Source of the DNA: Burkholderia sp. BCC0506
Lineage (GTDB): Bacteria > Pseudomonadota > Gammaproteobacteria > Burkholderiales > Burkholderiaceae
Assembly: GCF_902833145.1 (NCBI RefSeq)
Contig: NZ_CADFEN010000011.1
Span: forward strand, 239,531-303,530
DNA: 64,000 nt
Direction of reading: 5' to 3'
Made by a program: the position numbers and the translations under genes. A model generated the notes under the pieces. That model worked only from the letters and a program-made list of their open reading frames with translations, was not told the DNA's origin and did no database searches. Positions 28,663 through 38,102 of the stretch are shown in pieces; positions within the stretch are counted from its first letter, which is position 1; each line of letters opens with the position of its first letter.

Positions 28663-29226
28663 TCAGATCTTGCCGATCAGGTCGAGCGACGGGGTCAGCG
28701 TTTCCGCGCCCGGCGTCCACTTGGCCGGGCACACTTCACCCGGGTGCGCGGCGATGTATTGCGCGGCCTGCACCTTGCGCAGCAGTTCGCCTGCGTCGCG
28801 GCCGATGCCGTTGTCGTGGATTTCGCACAGCTTGATCTCGCCTTCCGGGTTGATCACGAACGTGCCGCGCAGCGCCATCCCTTCTTCCTCGATCAGCACG
28901 TCGAAGTTGCGCGACAGCGTGAGCGTCGGGTCGCCGACCAGCGGGTACTTGATCTTGGCGATCGTGTCCGACGTGTCGTGCCATGCCTTGTGCGTGAAGT
29001 GCGTGTCGGTCGACACGCCGTAGATTTCGACACCCAGCTTCTGGAATTCCGCGTAACGGTCGGCGAGGTCGCCCAGTTCGGTCGGGCACACGAACGTGAA
29101 GTCGGCCGGGTAGAACACGACGACGGACCACTTGCCCTTGAAGTTCTCTTCCGAGACGGGCACGAATTCGCCGTTGTGGTAAGCGGTTGCCTTGAACGGC
29201 TTGATTTGGGTGTTGATGATCGGCAT
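28663..29226 (-). CDS. ahpC: alkyl hydroperoxide reductase subunit C (peroxiredoxin)
   Basis: 187 residues, as in E. coli. The peroxidatic Cys47 is in FYPADFTFVCPTE and the resolving Cys166 in HPGEVCPAKW. The protein is a cytosolic typical 2-Cys peroxiredoxin that reduces H2O2 and organic peroxides, recycled by AhpF. The start is well supported by AAAAGGAA 8 nt upstream. OxyR control is usual for the family, but I could not define an OxyR site in the upstream 230 bp. Confidence 0.96.
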   Translation of the reverse strand: MPIINTQIKPFKATAYHNGEFVPVSEENFKGKWSVVVFYPADFTFVCPTELGDLADRYAEFQKLGVEIYGVSTDTHFTHKAWHDTSDTIAKIKYPLVGDPTLTLSRNFDVLIEEEGMALRGTFVINPEGEIKLCEIHDNGIGRDAGELLRKVQAAQYIAAHPGEVCPAKWTPGAETLTPSLDLIGKI

Positions 29227-29456
29227 CTGGACAATTCCTTTTCGTCAGGGGTGAGTGGAGTGTTGCCAGTATCCGGGTTCACCCCGAGCTTGTGAAATTG
29301 CTTGTTTCAATCCGCGGCATCGGGATTTTCTATCTGCTTCCGGCCCTTGATTGGTAGGCGGGGAGGGCGGCGGACATCGACGCGGGCGGCACCCCGCTCG
29401 GCATGAGCGCGGCCGGGGGATGTGCCGGGAAGGCGTATGCGCTCGCGTACGCCGGC

Positions 29457-29663
29457 TTAGATCTGATACGGCACGCGAACGCCGGGTTCGGAGGCGGGAA
29501 AGTCCTTCGTGTTGCGCGACACGAGCAGCAGACCGTTCACTTGCGCCGATGCCCACACGATTGCGTCGGGCAGGCGTATCCGGCGGTCCTTGCGAATCGT
29601 CGCGGCGCGATTGGCAACCGTGCTGTCGAGTGCGATGACATCGAACGACGCGAGCCATGCCAT
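29457..29663 (-). pseudogene. truncated VapC/PIN-domain toxin remnant
   Basis: 68 codons remain. The C-terminal half of a PIN domain is clear (RLPDAIVWASAQVNGLLLVSRN followed by TKDF, with the third and fourth acids). The N-terminal half with the first catalytic Asp and the Glu is missing. The sequence directly upstream is the end of the LysR gene, so the front of the toxin gene was lost at that junction. No antitoxin gene is nearby. It is likely nonfunctional debris of a toxin-antitoxin locus. Confidence 0.7.
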
Positions 29664-29673
29664 GGGGCCCCGC

Positions 29674-30570
29674 TCAAATCCCCGCCATCTTCCGCAACCA
29701 CGCCGCCAGCCGCCTGGCCCCGTCCGGCATGTCCGCGTCCTCGCGCGTGCACAGGTAGTAGTCGCGCCCGTCGTCGAGCGCGTGATCGAACAGTTTCACG
29801 AGCTCGCCGTTCGCCAGTTCGCGCTGCACCAGCGGCGCGCGCAGCAGCGCGGCGCCGAGATCCGCGCGGGCGGCGCTCAGCGTGAGCTGGCCATCCTCGA
29901 ACATCGGCCCGACCGCGTGCGACACGTGCCGCACGCCGGCGCCCTGCAGCCAGTTGACCCACGTGCTGCGATCCTCGTCGTGCACGAGCGGCGCGCGCGC
30001 GAGATCGGCCGGCGTGCGGAACGGCCCGTGACGCTTCAGGAACGACGGGCTGCACATCGGCACCATCGCGCCCGGCAGCAGCCGCTCGCAGCGATAGCCG
30101 GGCCAGTCGCCGGTGCCGAAGCGGATCGACAGGTCCGACGCATCGCTTCGATAGTTGCGGTGATGCGCGTACAGCACCGTGACGTCGACATCGGTGTTGT
30201 CGGCCAGGAACGCGTGCAGCCGGGGAATGAACCAGCCGATGCCGAGCAGCGGAATCAGGCTGACGGTGATCTGTCGCAGCGACGAACGGTCGCGCACGAA
30301 GCGCGTCGCGCTGCGCAGCACCGAGAACGCCGCGCTGATCGACCGGTAGTAGTCGCGTCCTTCGTCGGTGAGCGCGAGCAGCCGGCCTTCGCGCACGGTC
30401 AGCGGCGTCTGGATGAACGCTTCGAGCAGTTGCAGCTGATGGCTGACCGCCGACGGCGTGATGTCGAGCTCGGCCGCCGCCGCGGTGACCGAGCCCAGAC
30501 GCGCAAACGCTTCGAACGCACGCACCGCGCGCAGCGGCGGATCGTGCGGCAATTGTTCGATATTTTTCAT
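29674..30570 (-). CDS. LysR-family regulator, GcvA-like
   Basis: 298 residues. The HTH region is LRAVRAFEAFARLGSVTAAAAELDITPSAVSHQLQLLE, close to the GcvA/AmpR branch. It is divergent from the three-gene thiazoline/carbamoyl operon with 178 bp between starts, which contain strong inverted repeats, so it very likely regulates that operon. The last 10 bp before the PIN remnant show no terminator. Confidence 0.88.
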   Translation of the reverse strand: MKNIEQLPHDPPLRAVRAFEAFARLGSVTAAAAELDITPSAVSHQLQLLEAFIQTPLTVREGRLLALTDEGRDYYRSISAAFSVLRSATRFVRDRSSLRQITVSLIPLLGIGWFIPRLHAFLADNTDVDVTVLYAHHRNYRSDASDLSIRFGTGDWPGYRCERLLPGAMVPMCSPSFLKRHGPFRTPADLARAPLVHDEDRSTWVNWLQGAGVRHVSHAVGPMFEDGQLTLSAARADLGAALLRAPLVQRELANGELVKLFDHALDDGRDYYLCTREDADMPDGARRLAAWLRKMAGI

Positions 30571-30606
30571 GTGTCAAATTTTATCGAAAAGTCAGGGTAA
30601 GCGGCA

Positions 30607-30720
30607 ACATGAAAATATTCTTTATTTACAGCTGCATAGGGTAATGTGACGGGAACGGCATAAGCATCCAACCATTGGGTATTTGGGGTTTGGATGCTGA
30701 ATATTTAATATTTTTCATGT
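30607..30720. promoter_or_regulatory. nested inverted repeats in the divergent LysR/operon promoter region
   Basis: Inner repeat: AGCATCCAA (30663-30671) and TTGGATGCT (30690-30698), perfect 9-bp arms. Outer repeat: ACATGAAAATATT (30607-30619) and AATATTTTTCATGT (30707-30720), near-perfect. The whole gap is AT-rich. These are good candidates for LysR-type binding sites. Confidence 0.55.
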
Positions 30721-30748
30721 TTTTGATCCGACTGACCGATCCCCGCAC

Positions 30749-31915
30749 ATGAAAATCGCTTTCCTCTCCGCCAGCGTCGCCTTCTCGGCGGTCGCCCTCG
30801 TCGCTTCCGTTCCCGCATTCGCGCAGTCCGCTCCACAGACGGTCCTGATCGGTCTCGCCGCGCCGCTCACCGGCCCGTCCGCGCGGATCGGCAAGGACTT
30901 GCAGAACGGCGCGCAACTCGCGATCGACGACGCGAACGCGAAGCATCCGACCATCGGCGGCAAGCCGGTCGTCTACCAGCTCGTCGCGGCCGACGACCAG
31001 TCCGACCCGCGCACGGCCGTCGCGGTCGCGCAGCAACTCGTCGACCGGCACGTGATCGGCGTCGTCGGTCACTGGAACACGGGCTGCAGCGTGCCGGCGT
31101 CGCGCGTGTACCGCGATGCGGGCATTCCGCAGATCGCGCCGGCCTCCACCGGCCATCAATACACGCAGCAGGGCTACGCGACGGCGTTTCGCATCATGGG
31201 TCACGACGATGCGGGCGGCCACTTCACCGGTGCGTACGCGGTGAAGACGCTGAAGGCGAAGCGCATCGCGGTGATCGACGATCGCACGTCGTTCGGCGCG
31301 GGGCTGGCCGACCAGTTCATCAAGGGCGTGCAGGCGAACGGCGGCACGATCGTCGATCGCCAGTACGTGAACGACAAGACGACCGACTTCAGCGGCGTGC
31401 TGACCGCGATCAAGGGCAAGCGCGCGGATCTCGTGTTCTTCGGCGGCCTCGACGCGCAGGCCGCGCCGATCGCGCGCCGGATGCGCCAGCTCGGCGTGAA
31501 CGCGCCGCTGCTCGGCGCGGGCGGCTTCGTGAGCCAGACCTTCCTGTCGCTCGCCGGCAAGGACGGCGACGGCGTGGCGGCGCTCGAACCGGGCCTGCCG
31601 CTCGACCGGATGCCGGGCGGCAAGGCATTCGACACGCAATACCGGGCGCGCTTTCACGCGCCGATCGAGCTGCATGCGCCGTTCGCGTACGACGCGGCCG
31701 CCACGCTGATCGCGGCCGCGCAGAAGGCCGGCACGACGCAACCGGCGAAGCTGGTCTCGGCCGTTCGTGCGGTCGACCGGCCCGGCGTGACGGGGCGTAT
31801 CGCGTTCGACGCCGAAGGCAACCTGAAGGATCCGGCCTTCACGATCTACCAGGTGCGCGGCGGCAAGTGGGCCGTCGTCGACGTGCTCGGCGGCGCGCGC
31901 ACCGCAACGAAGTAA
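30749..31915 (+). CDS. periplasmic substrate-binding protein of branched-chain amino acid/amide type (LivK-like)
   Basis: 388 residues. A Sec signal peptide (about 1-26, ending PAFAQS) leads into a two-lobe binding protein: VLIGLAAPLTGPSARIGKDLQNGAQLAIDDANAK, GHWNTGCSVPASRVYRDAGIPQIAPASTG and RVDRPGVTGRIAFDAEGNLKDP at the end. The LivFGHM permease and ATPase genes are not adjacent, so it must share a transporter encoded elsewhere or act as a chemoreceptor ligand carrier. From its operon the ligand is probably a cysteine precursor or an amide rather than leucine. Confidence 0.85.
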   Translation: MKIAFLSASVAFSAVALVASVPAFAQSAPQTVLIGLAAPLTGPSARIGKDLQNGAQLAIDDANAKHPTIGGKPVVYQLVAADDQSDPRTAVAVAQQLVDRHVIGVVGHWNTGCSVPASRVYRDAGIPQIAPASTGHQYTQQGYATAFRIMGHDDAGGHFTGAYAVKTLKAKRIAVIDDRTSFGAGLADQFIKGVQANGGTIVDRQYVNDKTTDFSGVLTAIKGKRADLVFFGGLDAQAAPIARRMRQLGVNAPLLGAGGFVSQTFLSLAGKDGDGVAALEPGLPLDRMPGGKAFDTQYRARFHAPIELHAPFAYDAAATLIAAAQKAGTTQPAKLVSAVRAVDRPGVTGRIAFDAEGNLKDPAFTIYQVRGGKWAVVDVLGGARTATK

Positions 31916-31940
31916 CGACAAAACCACCCAGACGATCCCC

Positions 31941-32462
31941 ATGACAGAAGCGAACCAGACATCCGCCGCCGCCGAGGACACGCGCCTCGGAATCCTCGCG
32001 CGGCGCCGCATCGAAGCGGAAATCATCAAGCCGATCTACGAGATCATGAAGCGCGAGTTCGGCGCCGAGCGCGCGCAGGCCGTGATCGCGGAAGCCGTGC
32101 GCGGCGCGGCCGTCGACGCGGGGCGAACGTTCGCCGCGCAGGAGCCGGGCGGCACGAGCGTGAAGTCGTTCATCGCGCTGCAGGTGCTGTGGGAGAAGGA
32201 CGATGCGCTCGACGTCGAGGTGCGGCGCGCGGACGACGCGCACTACGACTACGACGTGCATCGCTGCCGCTACGCGGAGATGTATCACGCGATGGGGCTC
32301 GGCGAGATCGGGCACCTGCTGAGCTGCGCGCGCGACAGCCATTTCATCCAGGGTTATGCGCCGGACATCGCGCTCACGCGCACGAGCACGATCATGCAGG
32401 GCGGCACGCGCTGCGATTTCCGCTATGCGCTGCAACGCGCGCCGGAGAACGGCGATGCATGA
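31941..32462 (+). CDS. L-2-amino-thiazoline-4-carboxylic acid (ATC) hydrolase family protein
   Basis: 173 residues, matching the ATC hydrolase family from what I recall: an N-terminal helix pair (IEAEIIKPIYEIMKREFG) and a C-terminal domain with DYDVHRCRYAEMYHAMGLGEIGHLLSCARDSHF. Family members open the thiazoline ring of ATC to N-carbamoyl-L-cysteine or S-carbamoyl cysteine, and many homologs act on unknown compounds. Two conserved Cys (in HRCRY and LSCARD) are present. The last 8 bp overlap the next gene, the expected carbamoylase, which supports the assignment. Confidence 0.7.
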   Translation: MTEANQTSAAAEDTRLGILARRRIEAEIIKPIYEIMKREFGAERAQAVIAEAVRGAAVDAGRTFAAQEPGGTSVKSFIALQVLWEKDDALDVEVRRADDAHYDYDVHRCRYAEMYHAMGLGEIGHLLSCARDSHFIQGYAPDIALTRTSTIMQGGTRCDFRYALQRAPENGDA

Positions 32463-33705
32463 CGCTACCGTGGCCATGCCGCGTGTCGACGGCGATCGTC
32501 TGTGGGCGTCGCTCGAACGGATGGCGCAGATCGGCGCGACGCCGAAGGGCGGCGTCTGCCGTCTCGCGCTGACCGATCTCGACCGCGAGTCGCGCGACCT
32601 GTTCGTGCAGTGGGCGCGCGACGCCGGCTGCACGGTGCGGGTCGACCGGATGGGCAACGTGTTCGCGCGCCGCGCAGGCCGCAAGCCCGATGCCGCACCG
32701 GTGATGACGGGCTCGCACGCCGACTCTCAGCCGACCGGCGGCCGCTACGACGGCATCTACGGCGTGCTCGGCGGGCTCGAGGTCGTGCGCGCGCTGAACG
32801 ATGCGGGTATCGAGACCGAGCGCCCGATCGACGTCGTGATCTGGACCAACGAGGAGGGCTCGCGCTTCGCGCCGGCGATGGTGTCGGCCGGCGTGTTCTC
32901 GGGCGTCTATACGCTCGAATACGGGCTGTCGCGCACCGACGGCGCGGGCCGGACGATCGGCGAGGAGCTCGAACGGATCGGCTATGCGGGCGCGGAGCCG
33001 GTCGGCGGCTATCCGGTGCACGCCGCGTACGAACTGCATATCGAGCAGGGCGCGATTCTCGAACGGGCCGGCAAGACGATCGGCGTCGTGACGGCCGGGC
33101 AGGGGCAGCGCTGGTACGAGGTGACGCTCACCGGTGTCGACGCGCACGCGGGCACGACGCCGATGGCGTTCCGCCGCGATGCGCTGGTCGGCGCCGCGCG
33201 GATGATCTCGTTCATCGAAGTGCTCGGCCGCCGTTACGCACCGGATGCGCGCGCAACGGTCGGGATGATCGAGGCGCGGCCGAACTCGCGCAACACGGTG
33301 CCCGGCGGCTGCTTCTTCACGGTCGAATTCCGTCATCCCGACGATGCGGTGCTCGACGAACTGGACGCGGCGCTGCGCGTGGAACTCGCGCGCGTGGCCG
33401 ATGAAACCGGCCTCGGCGCACGGATCGAGCAGATTTTCACGTATGCGCCGGTGCCGTTCGCGCCGCGCTGCATCGACGCGGTGCGCGACGCGGCCCGGGC
33501 GCTCGGGCTGTCGCACATGGATATCGTGTCCGGCGCGGGCCATGATGCCTGCTATGTCGCGCGCGTCGCGCCGACCGGCATGATCTTCGTGCCGTGCGTC
33601 GACGGGCTGAGCCACAACGAGGCCGAAACGATCACGCCCGAATGGGCGACGGCCGGCGCCGACGTGCTGTTGCGCGCGGTGCTGCAGAGCGCGCAGGAAG
33701 CGTGA
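32455..33705 (+). CDS. Zn-dependent N-carbamoyl amino acid amidohydrolase (M20/hydantoinase-carbamoylase family)
   Basis: 416 residues from the ATG at 32455. The metal-site motifs are GSHADSQPTGGRYDGIYG, TNEEGSRFAPAM, ELHIEQG, GVDAHAGTTPM and GAGHDACYV, with SHNEAE near the end, as in N-carbamoyl-L-amino acid hydrolases and allantoate amidohydrolases. It releases an amino acid, CO2 and ammonia. After the ATC hydrolase it would produce L-cysteine from N-carbamoyl-L-cysteine. Overlap with the previous gene suggests coupling. Allantoate amidohydrolase is the main alternative. Confidence 0.82.
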   Translation: MHDATVAMPRVDGDRLWASLERMAQIGATPKGGVCRLALTDLDRESRDLFVQWARDAGCTVRVDRMGNVFARRAGRKPDAAPVMTGSHADSQPTGGRYDGIYGVLGGLEVVRALNDAGIETERPIDVVIWTNEEGSRFAPAMVSAGVFSGVYTLEYGLSRTDGAGRTIGEELERIGYAGAEPVGGYPVHAAYELHIEQGAILERAGKTIGVVTAGQGQRWYEVTLTGVDAHAGTTPMAFRRDALVGAARMISFIEVLGRRYAPDARATVGMIEARPNSRNTVPGGCFFTVEFRHPDDAVLDELDAALRVELARVADETGLGARIEQIFTYAPVPFAPRCIDAVRDAARALGLSHMDIVSGAGHDACYVARVAPTGMIFVPCVDGLSHNEAETITPEWATAGADVLLRAVLQSAQEA

Positions 33706-33713
33706 GCGCGACG

Positions 33714-33753
33714 GGCGCGGCCGCGGGCCTGCGCGGGCGCGCCCGGCCGCGCC
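33714..33753. terminator. long GC-rich hairpin between convergent genes
   Basis: GGCGCGGCCG (33714-33723) and CGGCCGCGCC (33744-33753) form a perfect 10-bp stem in the 73-bp gap between the carbamoylase (+) and cytochrome (-) genes. Confidence 0.6.
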
Positions 33754-33778
33754 GGTTCTGTGTCGCCTGTATGTTCCG

Positions 33779-34615
33779 TTACTTCTCCGCCTTGCGCCGC
33801 GCCCTATACGCGAGATACGCGACGATCTGGTCGAGTTCGCGGTCGCTCAGCTGATCGGGCGGAAACGCCGGCATGCTGCGGCCCGGCCAGTCGCGCACCG
33901 ACGCCGGGTTGCGGATGTAGCGGCGCAGCGCGGTGGGCTGGAAGTAGTCGACCGGGTTCATCGGCGTGTTCAGGTCGGGGCCGGCGTGGCTGCTGCCCGC
34001 GCCGTCGATGCGGTGGCACGCGAGACACTGCGTGACGAACAGGCGCTGGCCCGCGCGCGCCGGATCGTTCGCGGCCACTGCGGCGTCGACGGCGAGCGAC
34101 GGCCAGCGCGCGAGCGGCGACGATTCGATCGTGATGCGCACGATCTGGTACGGCCACTGTTCGCCGCGCACCGACGACGCGTCCGGCCCGAGCCAGACGA
34201 GATAGAACGGCCCCGCGCTGACCTGCTTGCCGGGCAGCTTCGGCCACGGATGGGCCGGATCCTCGATCGCGAGCCACGGGATCGCGCCGGCCGGCGCGCG
34301 GCGGCGCACGAGATCGAGCGGCAGCTGCGCGGCGAAACCGTCGGCCGCGCGCGTTTCGAGCACGCCGTCGGCCGGTAGCGGCGTATCGCCGAGCAGCGCG
34401 GCGAACGGCACCGCGCGGAACGTCATCGGCCGGCCGTATGCGATGTCGCGCGGCACGTGGATGTCGGCCGCATCGGCGCGCGCGAGCAGCGTCTGGCGGG
34501 CGAGGGCGCGGCTCGTGCCGTCGGTGTCGAGTTCGAGCGTGGACTGGGCCGACACGCGTTGCCCGAGCAGGCAAACCGTCAGCAGCACGAGCGAAAACCA
34601 CTGGCGCTTCAGCAT
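33779..34615 (-). CDS. periplasmic c-type cytochrome with an N-terminal oxidoreductase-like domain
   Basis: 278 residues from the ATG at 34613-34615, preceded by GGAG. Signal peptide 1-25 (cut near VSA-QS). A 150-residue domain follows with the pattern GRPMTFRAVPFAALLGD and PWLAIEDPAHPWPKLPGKQVSAGPFYLVW, resembling sulfite-oxidase/molybdopterin-type beta folds, though no Mo-binding Cys is evident. The last 90 residues are a mono-heme cytochrome c: CLACH heme site, then Met in SMPAFP as the sixth ligand. The frame is open for another 117 codons upstream but without signal peptide logic. Partner and role are unknown. Confidence 0.75.
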   Translation of the reverse strand: MLKRQWFSLVLLTVCLLGQRVSAQSTLELDTDGTSRALARQTLLARADAADIHVPRDIAYGRPMTFRAVPFAALLGDTPLPADGVLETRAADGFAAQLPLDLVRRRAPAGAIPWLAIEDPAHPWPKLPGKQVSAGPFYLVWLGPDASSVRGEQWPYQIVRITIESSPLARWPSLAVDAAVAANDPARAGQRLFVTQCLACHRIDGAGSSHAGPDLNTPMNPVDYFQPTALRRYIRNPASVRDWPGRSMPAFPPDQLSDRELDQIVAYLAYRARRKAEK

Positions 34616-34895
34616 TCGTTCTCCGGGAAGGGGCGTTCCGGCGGCGGCAAGGGGCGGGACGCCGCGGCCGATGGAAGGAATCGGGCGACAGTCTATCCGG
34701 TACGGGCGGCGCTGGCGAATCCGACGAGGAAAGGTGAGGCGGCCGTGATTGAACGGGTCGCGACGGCGGGCCCGGCTAACGGGCGCCGGATGGGCGAGGT
34801 GCTTTCGCCGCGCCGTCCGGACGGCGAAGGCGAAGGGTACGGGCGCGACACGGTCTGCTCGCGCTCGCGACGTTGCGCGACCGGGCCGGCCGCCG

Positions 34896-36164
34896 TCAGC
34901 GACGCGAACACGTCGCTTCGTTCTTCGGCATCGGCGTGCCGCGCTCCGGTTCGAAATCGGCTTCACGCAACCCCGACGGCGTCAGCGACACGAAATGCAT
35001 CGCCGTGCCGCGCGCCGGGAAGCCGGCGATGCCGGTCGAGCCCCACGGAACCGGCGAGCGCTGCACGCCGCTCACCGTCATGTCCGCCGGCGCAAGCGCA
35101 AGCGTCAGCAGCCGCCCGTCGCGGGTCGGCACATAGGCATGCGTGCCGGCGACGCCGATGTCCGATTCGCGCACGGACGCGGGCAGGCAATCGAGCGTCG
35201 CCGTGCGGCGGCCGTCCGGCGCGATCAGCATCGCGACGCCGCGATCGTCCGCCGTCGTCGTGACGACGAGGAAACGGTCGATCTCCGGCACATAGGCAGC
35301 CGAATACACGTAGTACTGGATCGCGTCGTTCAGCGTTCCGCGTTTGTCCAGTTTCGCGCTGACCGGGTCGAACATCGCGTATTCGAGCGTCGCATCCGTG
35401 CTGCCGTCGATGAATTTCTGCCACACGAGCAGCGCGTTGCGCGGCGAGCCCGCGATCACGGGCCACCACTCGCGGCGGCGCGGCGCGACCGCGACGCGGT
35501 TCAGCACGCGCCCGGCCGCGTCGTAGGTTTTCAGGTAGACGCCGTTGCCGCTGCCGAGGTTGTCGACCCCGCCGCCGTTGACCCAGTCGGCCGAGTAGAA
35601 CACGACGAAGCGGTCGGCGACCGTCGCGACATGCCCCGAATGGCCGCCCGATTCGACGTCGTTCGGGTAGGGCTTGATCGGCTTCAGGTCGCGGCGGTAG
35701 ACGCCGTAGCGCTGGCTGACTTCCTGCGGCGTGTTCCAGCCGTCCTCGAACGTGACGAAGATGTCGCCGCGCGCGTTCTGCGCGATCGATACCGGCTCCT
35801 GCGCCTCGGGGCGGCTGATGAACGTGCGGACGTGCTGCACGCGCGGCTCGCCGGGCAACCATTCGCCGACGTACACGTCGTGCGGCCAGCTGCCGCCGCG
35901 CCGCGCGCCGCGCGGCACGATGCCCGAGCTGCTGAAGAACACCCAGCGTTTGCCGTTGCCGGCGTCGGCCACGCCGATGCCATGCATGAAGCGCCGCGGG
36001 TCGCCGGTGTCCTGCGGCGCCGGGGCGCCCGACACGGTGACCGTATGCACGACCGGCGCGCCGGCACAGGCCGGCGGCGACGCCGTGCCGATGCCGCCCG
36101 CGCCGCAGAGCGCCGCGGCGGCCAGCCGCACGAGCGCCTGTACCGGGCGCGTTCGTCGCATCAT
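34896..36164 (-). CDS. secreted protein of unknown function, coupled to glmS
   Basis: 422 residues with a Sec-type signal peptide (about 1-34, ACAGA). The body has repeated Gly/Asp-rich beta-strand segments ([63 protein letters not shown]) spaced about 50 residues, which looks like a beta-propeller. No catalytic motif is recognised. Its ATG overlaps the glmS stop (ATGA, 36161-36164), so it is probably the last gene of the pga operon and may serve in the outer-membrane or matrix stage of the polysaccharide. Confidence 0.55.
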   Translation of the reverse strand: MMRRTRPVQALVRLAAAALCGAGGIGTASPPACAGAPVVHTVTVSGAPAPQDTGDPRRFMHGIGVADAGNGKRWVFFSSSGIVPRGARRGGSWPHDVYVGEWLPGEPRVQHVRTFISRPEAQEPVSIAQNARGDIFVTFEDGWNTPQEVSQRYGVYRRDLKPIKPYPNDVESGGHSGHVATVADRFVVFYSADWVNGGGVDNLGSGNGVYLKTYDAAGRVLNRVAVAPRRREWWPVIAGSPRNALLVWQKFIDGSTDATLEYAMFDPVSAKLDKRGTLNDAIQYYVYSAAYVPEIDRFLVVTTTADDRGVAMLIAPDGRRTATLDCLPASVRESDIGVAGTHAYVPTRDGRLLTLALAPADMTVSGVQRSPVPWGSTGIAGFPARGTAMHFVSLTPSGLREADFEPERGTPMPKNEATCSRR

Positions 36165-37984
36165 TCGACGGTCACCGATTTCGCGAGGTTGCGCGGCTTG
36201 TCGACGTCGGCGCCGCGCGCGCAGCCGACGTGATACGCGAGCAGTTGCAGCGGGATCACGTTGACGATCGGCGACAGCAGGTCGCCCGATTCGCGTACGC
36301 GGATCAGGTGCGTGTCGCGATCGGCGTCGATCTCGAGCTGATTGCCGGCCAGCACGTAGAGCCGCCCGCCGCGCGCACGCACCTCGGCCATGTTCGACTT
36401 CAGCTTCTGGAACAGGCGGTCGTCCGGCGCGATCGTGACCACCGGCATCGCGCTCGTGACGAGCGCGAGCGGCCCGTGCTTCAGCTCGCCGGCCGCATAG
36501 CCTTCCGCATGGATGTACGACACCTCCTTGAGCTTCAACGCACCTTCCATCGCGATCGGGAAATGGATCCCGCGGCCGAGGAACAGCGCGTTCTCGGTGC
36601 GGGCGAACTTCGCGGCCCAGCCCATGATCTGCGTCTCCAGCGCGAGCGCGTGGCCGATGCGCTCGGGCAGCGCGCGCAACTGCTTCAGGTGCGTCGCGAC
36701 TTGCGCGGCATCGAGCCGGCCGCGCAGTTGCGCGAGCGTCAGCGTCAGCACGAACAGCGCGACGAGCTGCGTGGTGAACGCCTTGGTCGACGCGACGCCG
36801 AGCTCGATGCCGGCCCGCGTCAGGAACCGCAGCGGCGCATTGCGCGCGATCGTGCTGGTCGCGACGTTGCAGATCGCCATCGACAGTTCCTGGCCCATCG
36901 CACGCGCCTGCTCGATCGCGCCGATGGTGTCGGCCGTTTCGCCCGACTGCGAGATGCCGACGACGAGCGTGCGCGGATCGGCCACCGTGTCGCGGTAGCG
37001 GAATTCGCTGGCGATCTCGACCTGCGCGGGCACGCCCGCGATGCTTTCGAGCCAGTATTTGGCGGTCAGGCCCGCGTAGTAGCTGGTGCCGCAGCCGAGC
37101 AGCAGCACGCTTCTCACGCGCGACAGCAGCGCGCGCGTGCCTTCCGTCGCGTCGAACAGCGCCGGCGAGATCGTGTCGATGCCGTCGAGCGTGCTATCGA
37201 TTGCCTTCGGCTGCTCGAAGATCTCCTTCTGCATGAAGTGCTGGTACGGGCCGAGCGCGGCGTCGTCCGCGCGCGCCTTCACTTCGCACAACGGGCGCCG
37301 GGCTTCCTGTCCGCCCGCGTCGACCACGGCGATGCGATCCGGCGTGATCAGCGCGACGTCGCCGTCCTCCAGGTACACGAAGCGGTCGGTCAGGTCGCTG
37401 AGCGCCGCGCAGTCGGACGCGAGGTAGTTCTGCTCGGCGCCGATGCCGATCACGAGCGGCGAGCCGGCGCGCGCGGCGACGAGGCGCTGCGGTTCGCGTG
37501 CGCTGAGCACCGCGATCGCGTACGCGCCGTGCAGCCGTTTGACGGCGCGCACGACCGCGTCGAACAGGTCGTCGCGATAGAGGCTGTGGATCAGGTGCGC
37601 GATGACTTCGGTATCGGTCTGCCCGCGAAACGTATAGCCGCGTTCGCGCAGCTCGACGCGCAGCGTGTCGTGGTTCTCGATGATCCCGTTGTGCACGACG
37701 GCGATCGTGTCGCCCGACATGATCGGGTGCGCGTTCATTTCGGATGGCGCGCCGTGCGTCGCCCAGCGCGTATGCGCGATGCAGGTCTGCGCTTCGAGAC
37801 CGAGCGTCAGCACGCGATCCTGCAGGTCCGTCACGCGTCGCAGCGTGCGTTCGCTGCGCAGGCGGCCGTCGCCCTGCACGGCGATGCCGCACGAATCGTA
37901 GCCGCGATATTCGAGCCGGCTCAACGCATTGACCAGTTGCGGCACCTGATTGTTCAGGCCGCTTGCTCCGACGATTCCGCACAT
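36161..37984 (-). CDS. glmS: glutamine-fructose-6-phosphate aminotransferase (isomerizing)
   Basis: 607 residues, the full length of GlmS. It makes glucosamine-6-phosphate from fructose-6-phosphate and glutamine, the first step to UDP-GlcNAc. The glutaminase domain begins MCGIVGASG with Cys2 the nucleophile and has [17 protein letters not shown]. Two SIS isomerase domains follow ([25 protein letters not shown]), and the C-terminus [15 protein letters not shown] is the conserved catalytic tail. Being inside a pga operon, it is probably an extra copy raising precursor supply for poly-GlcNAc. I cannot see whether a housekeeping glmS exists elsewhere. It starts 118 bp after pgaD. Confidence 0.95.
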   Translation of the reverse strand: MCGIVGASGLNNQVPQLVNALSRLEYRGYDSCGIAVQGDGRLRSERTLRRVTDLQDRVLTLGLEAQTCIAHTRWATHGAPSEMNAHPIMSGDTIAVVHNGIIENHDTLRVELRERGYTFRGQTDTEVIAHLIHSLYRDDLFDAVVRAVKRLHGAYAIAVLSAREPQRLVAARAGSPLVIGIGAEQNYLASDCAALSDLTDRFVYLEDGDVALITPDRIAVVDAGGQEARRPLCEVKARADDAALGPYQHFMQKEIFEQPKAIDSTLDGIDTISPALFDATEGTRALLSRVRSVLLLGCGTSYYAGLTAKYWLESIAGVPAQVEIASEFRYRDTVADPRTLVVGISQSGETADTIGAIEQARAMGQELSMAICNVATSTIARNAPLRFLTRAGIELGVASTKAFTTQLVALFVLTLTLAQLRGRLDAAQVATHLKQLRALPERIGHALALETQIMGWAAKFARTENALFLGRGIHFPIAMEGALKLKEVSYIHAEGYAAGELKHGPLALVTSAMPVVTIAPDDRLFQKLKSNMAEVRARGGRLYVLAGNQLEIDADRDTHLIRVRESGDLLSPIVNVIPLQLLAYHVGCARGADVDKPRNLAKSVTVE

Positions 37985-38102
37985 GATTCACCTCGTCTCC
38001 AGGAAGTTGCCGGCTGACGCGCGACGCGCGCCAGCACGATGTCGGGAGCGATGCCACGTCGCGCGGCAGGCGTCGCGCGCGGCGCGGCATGTCTCCGGCG
38101 AG

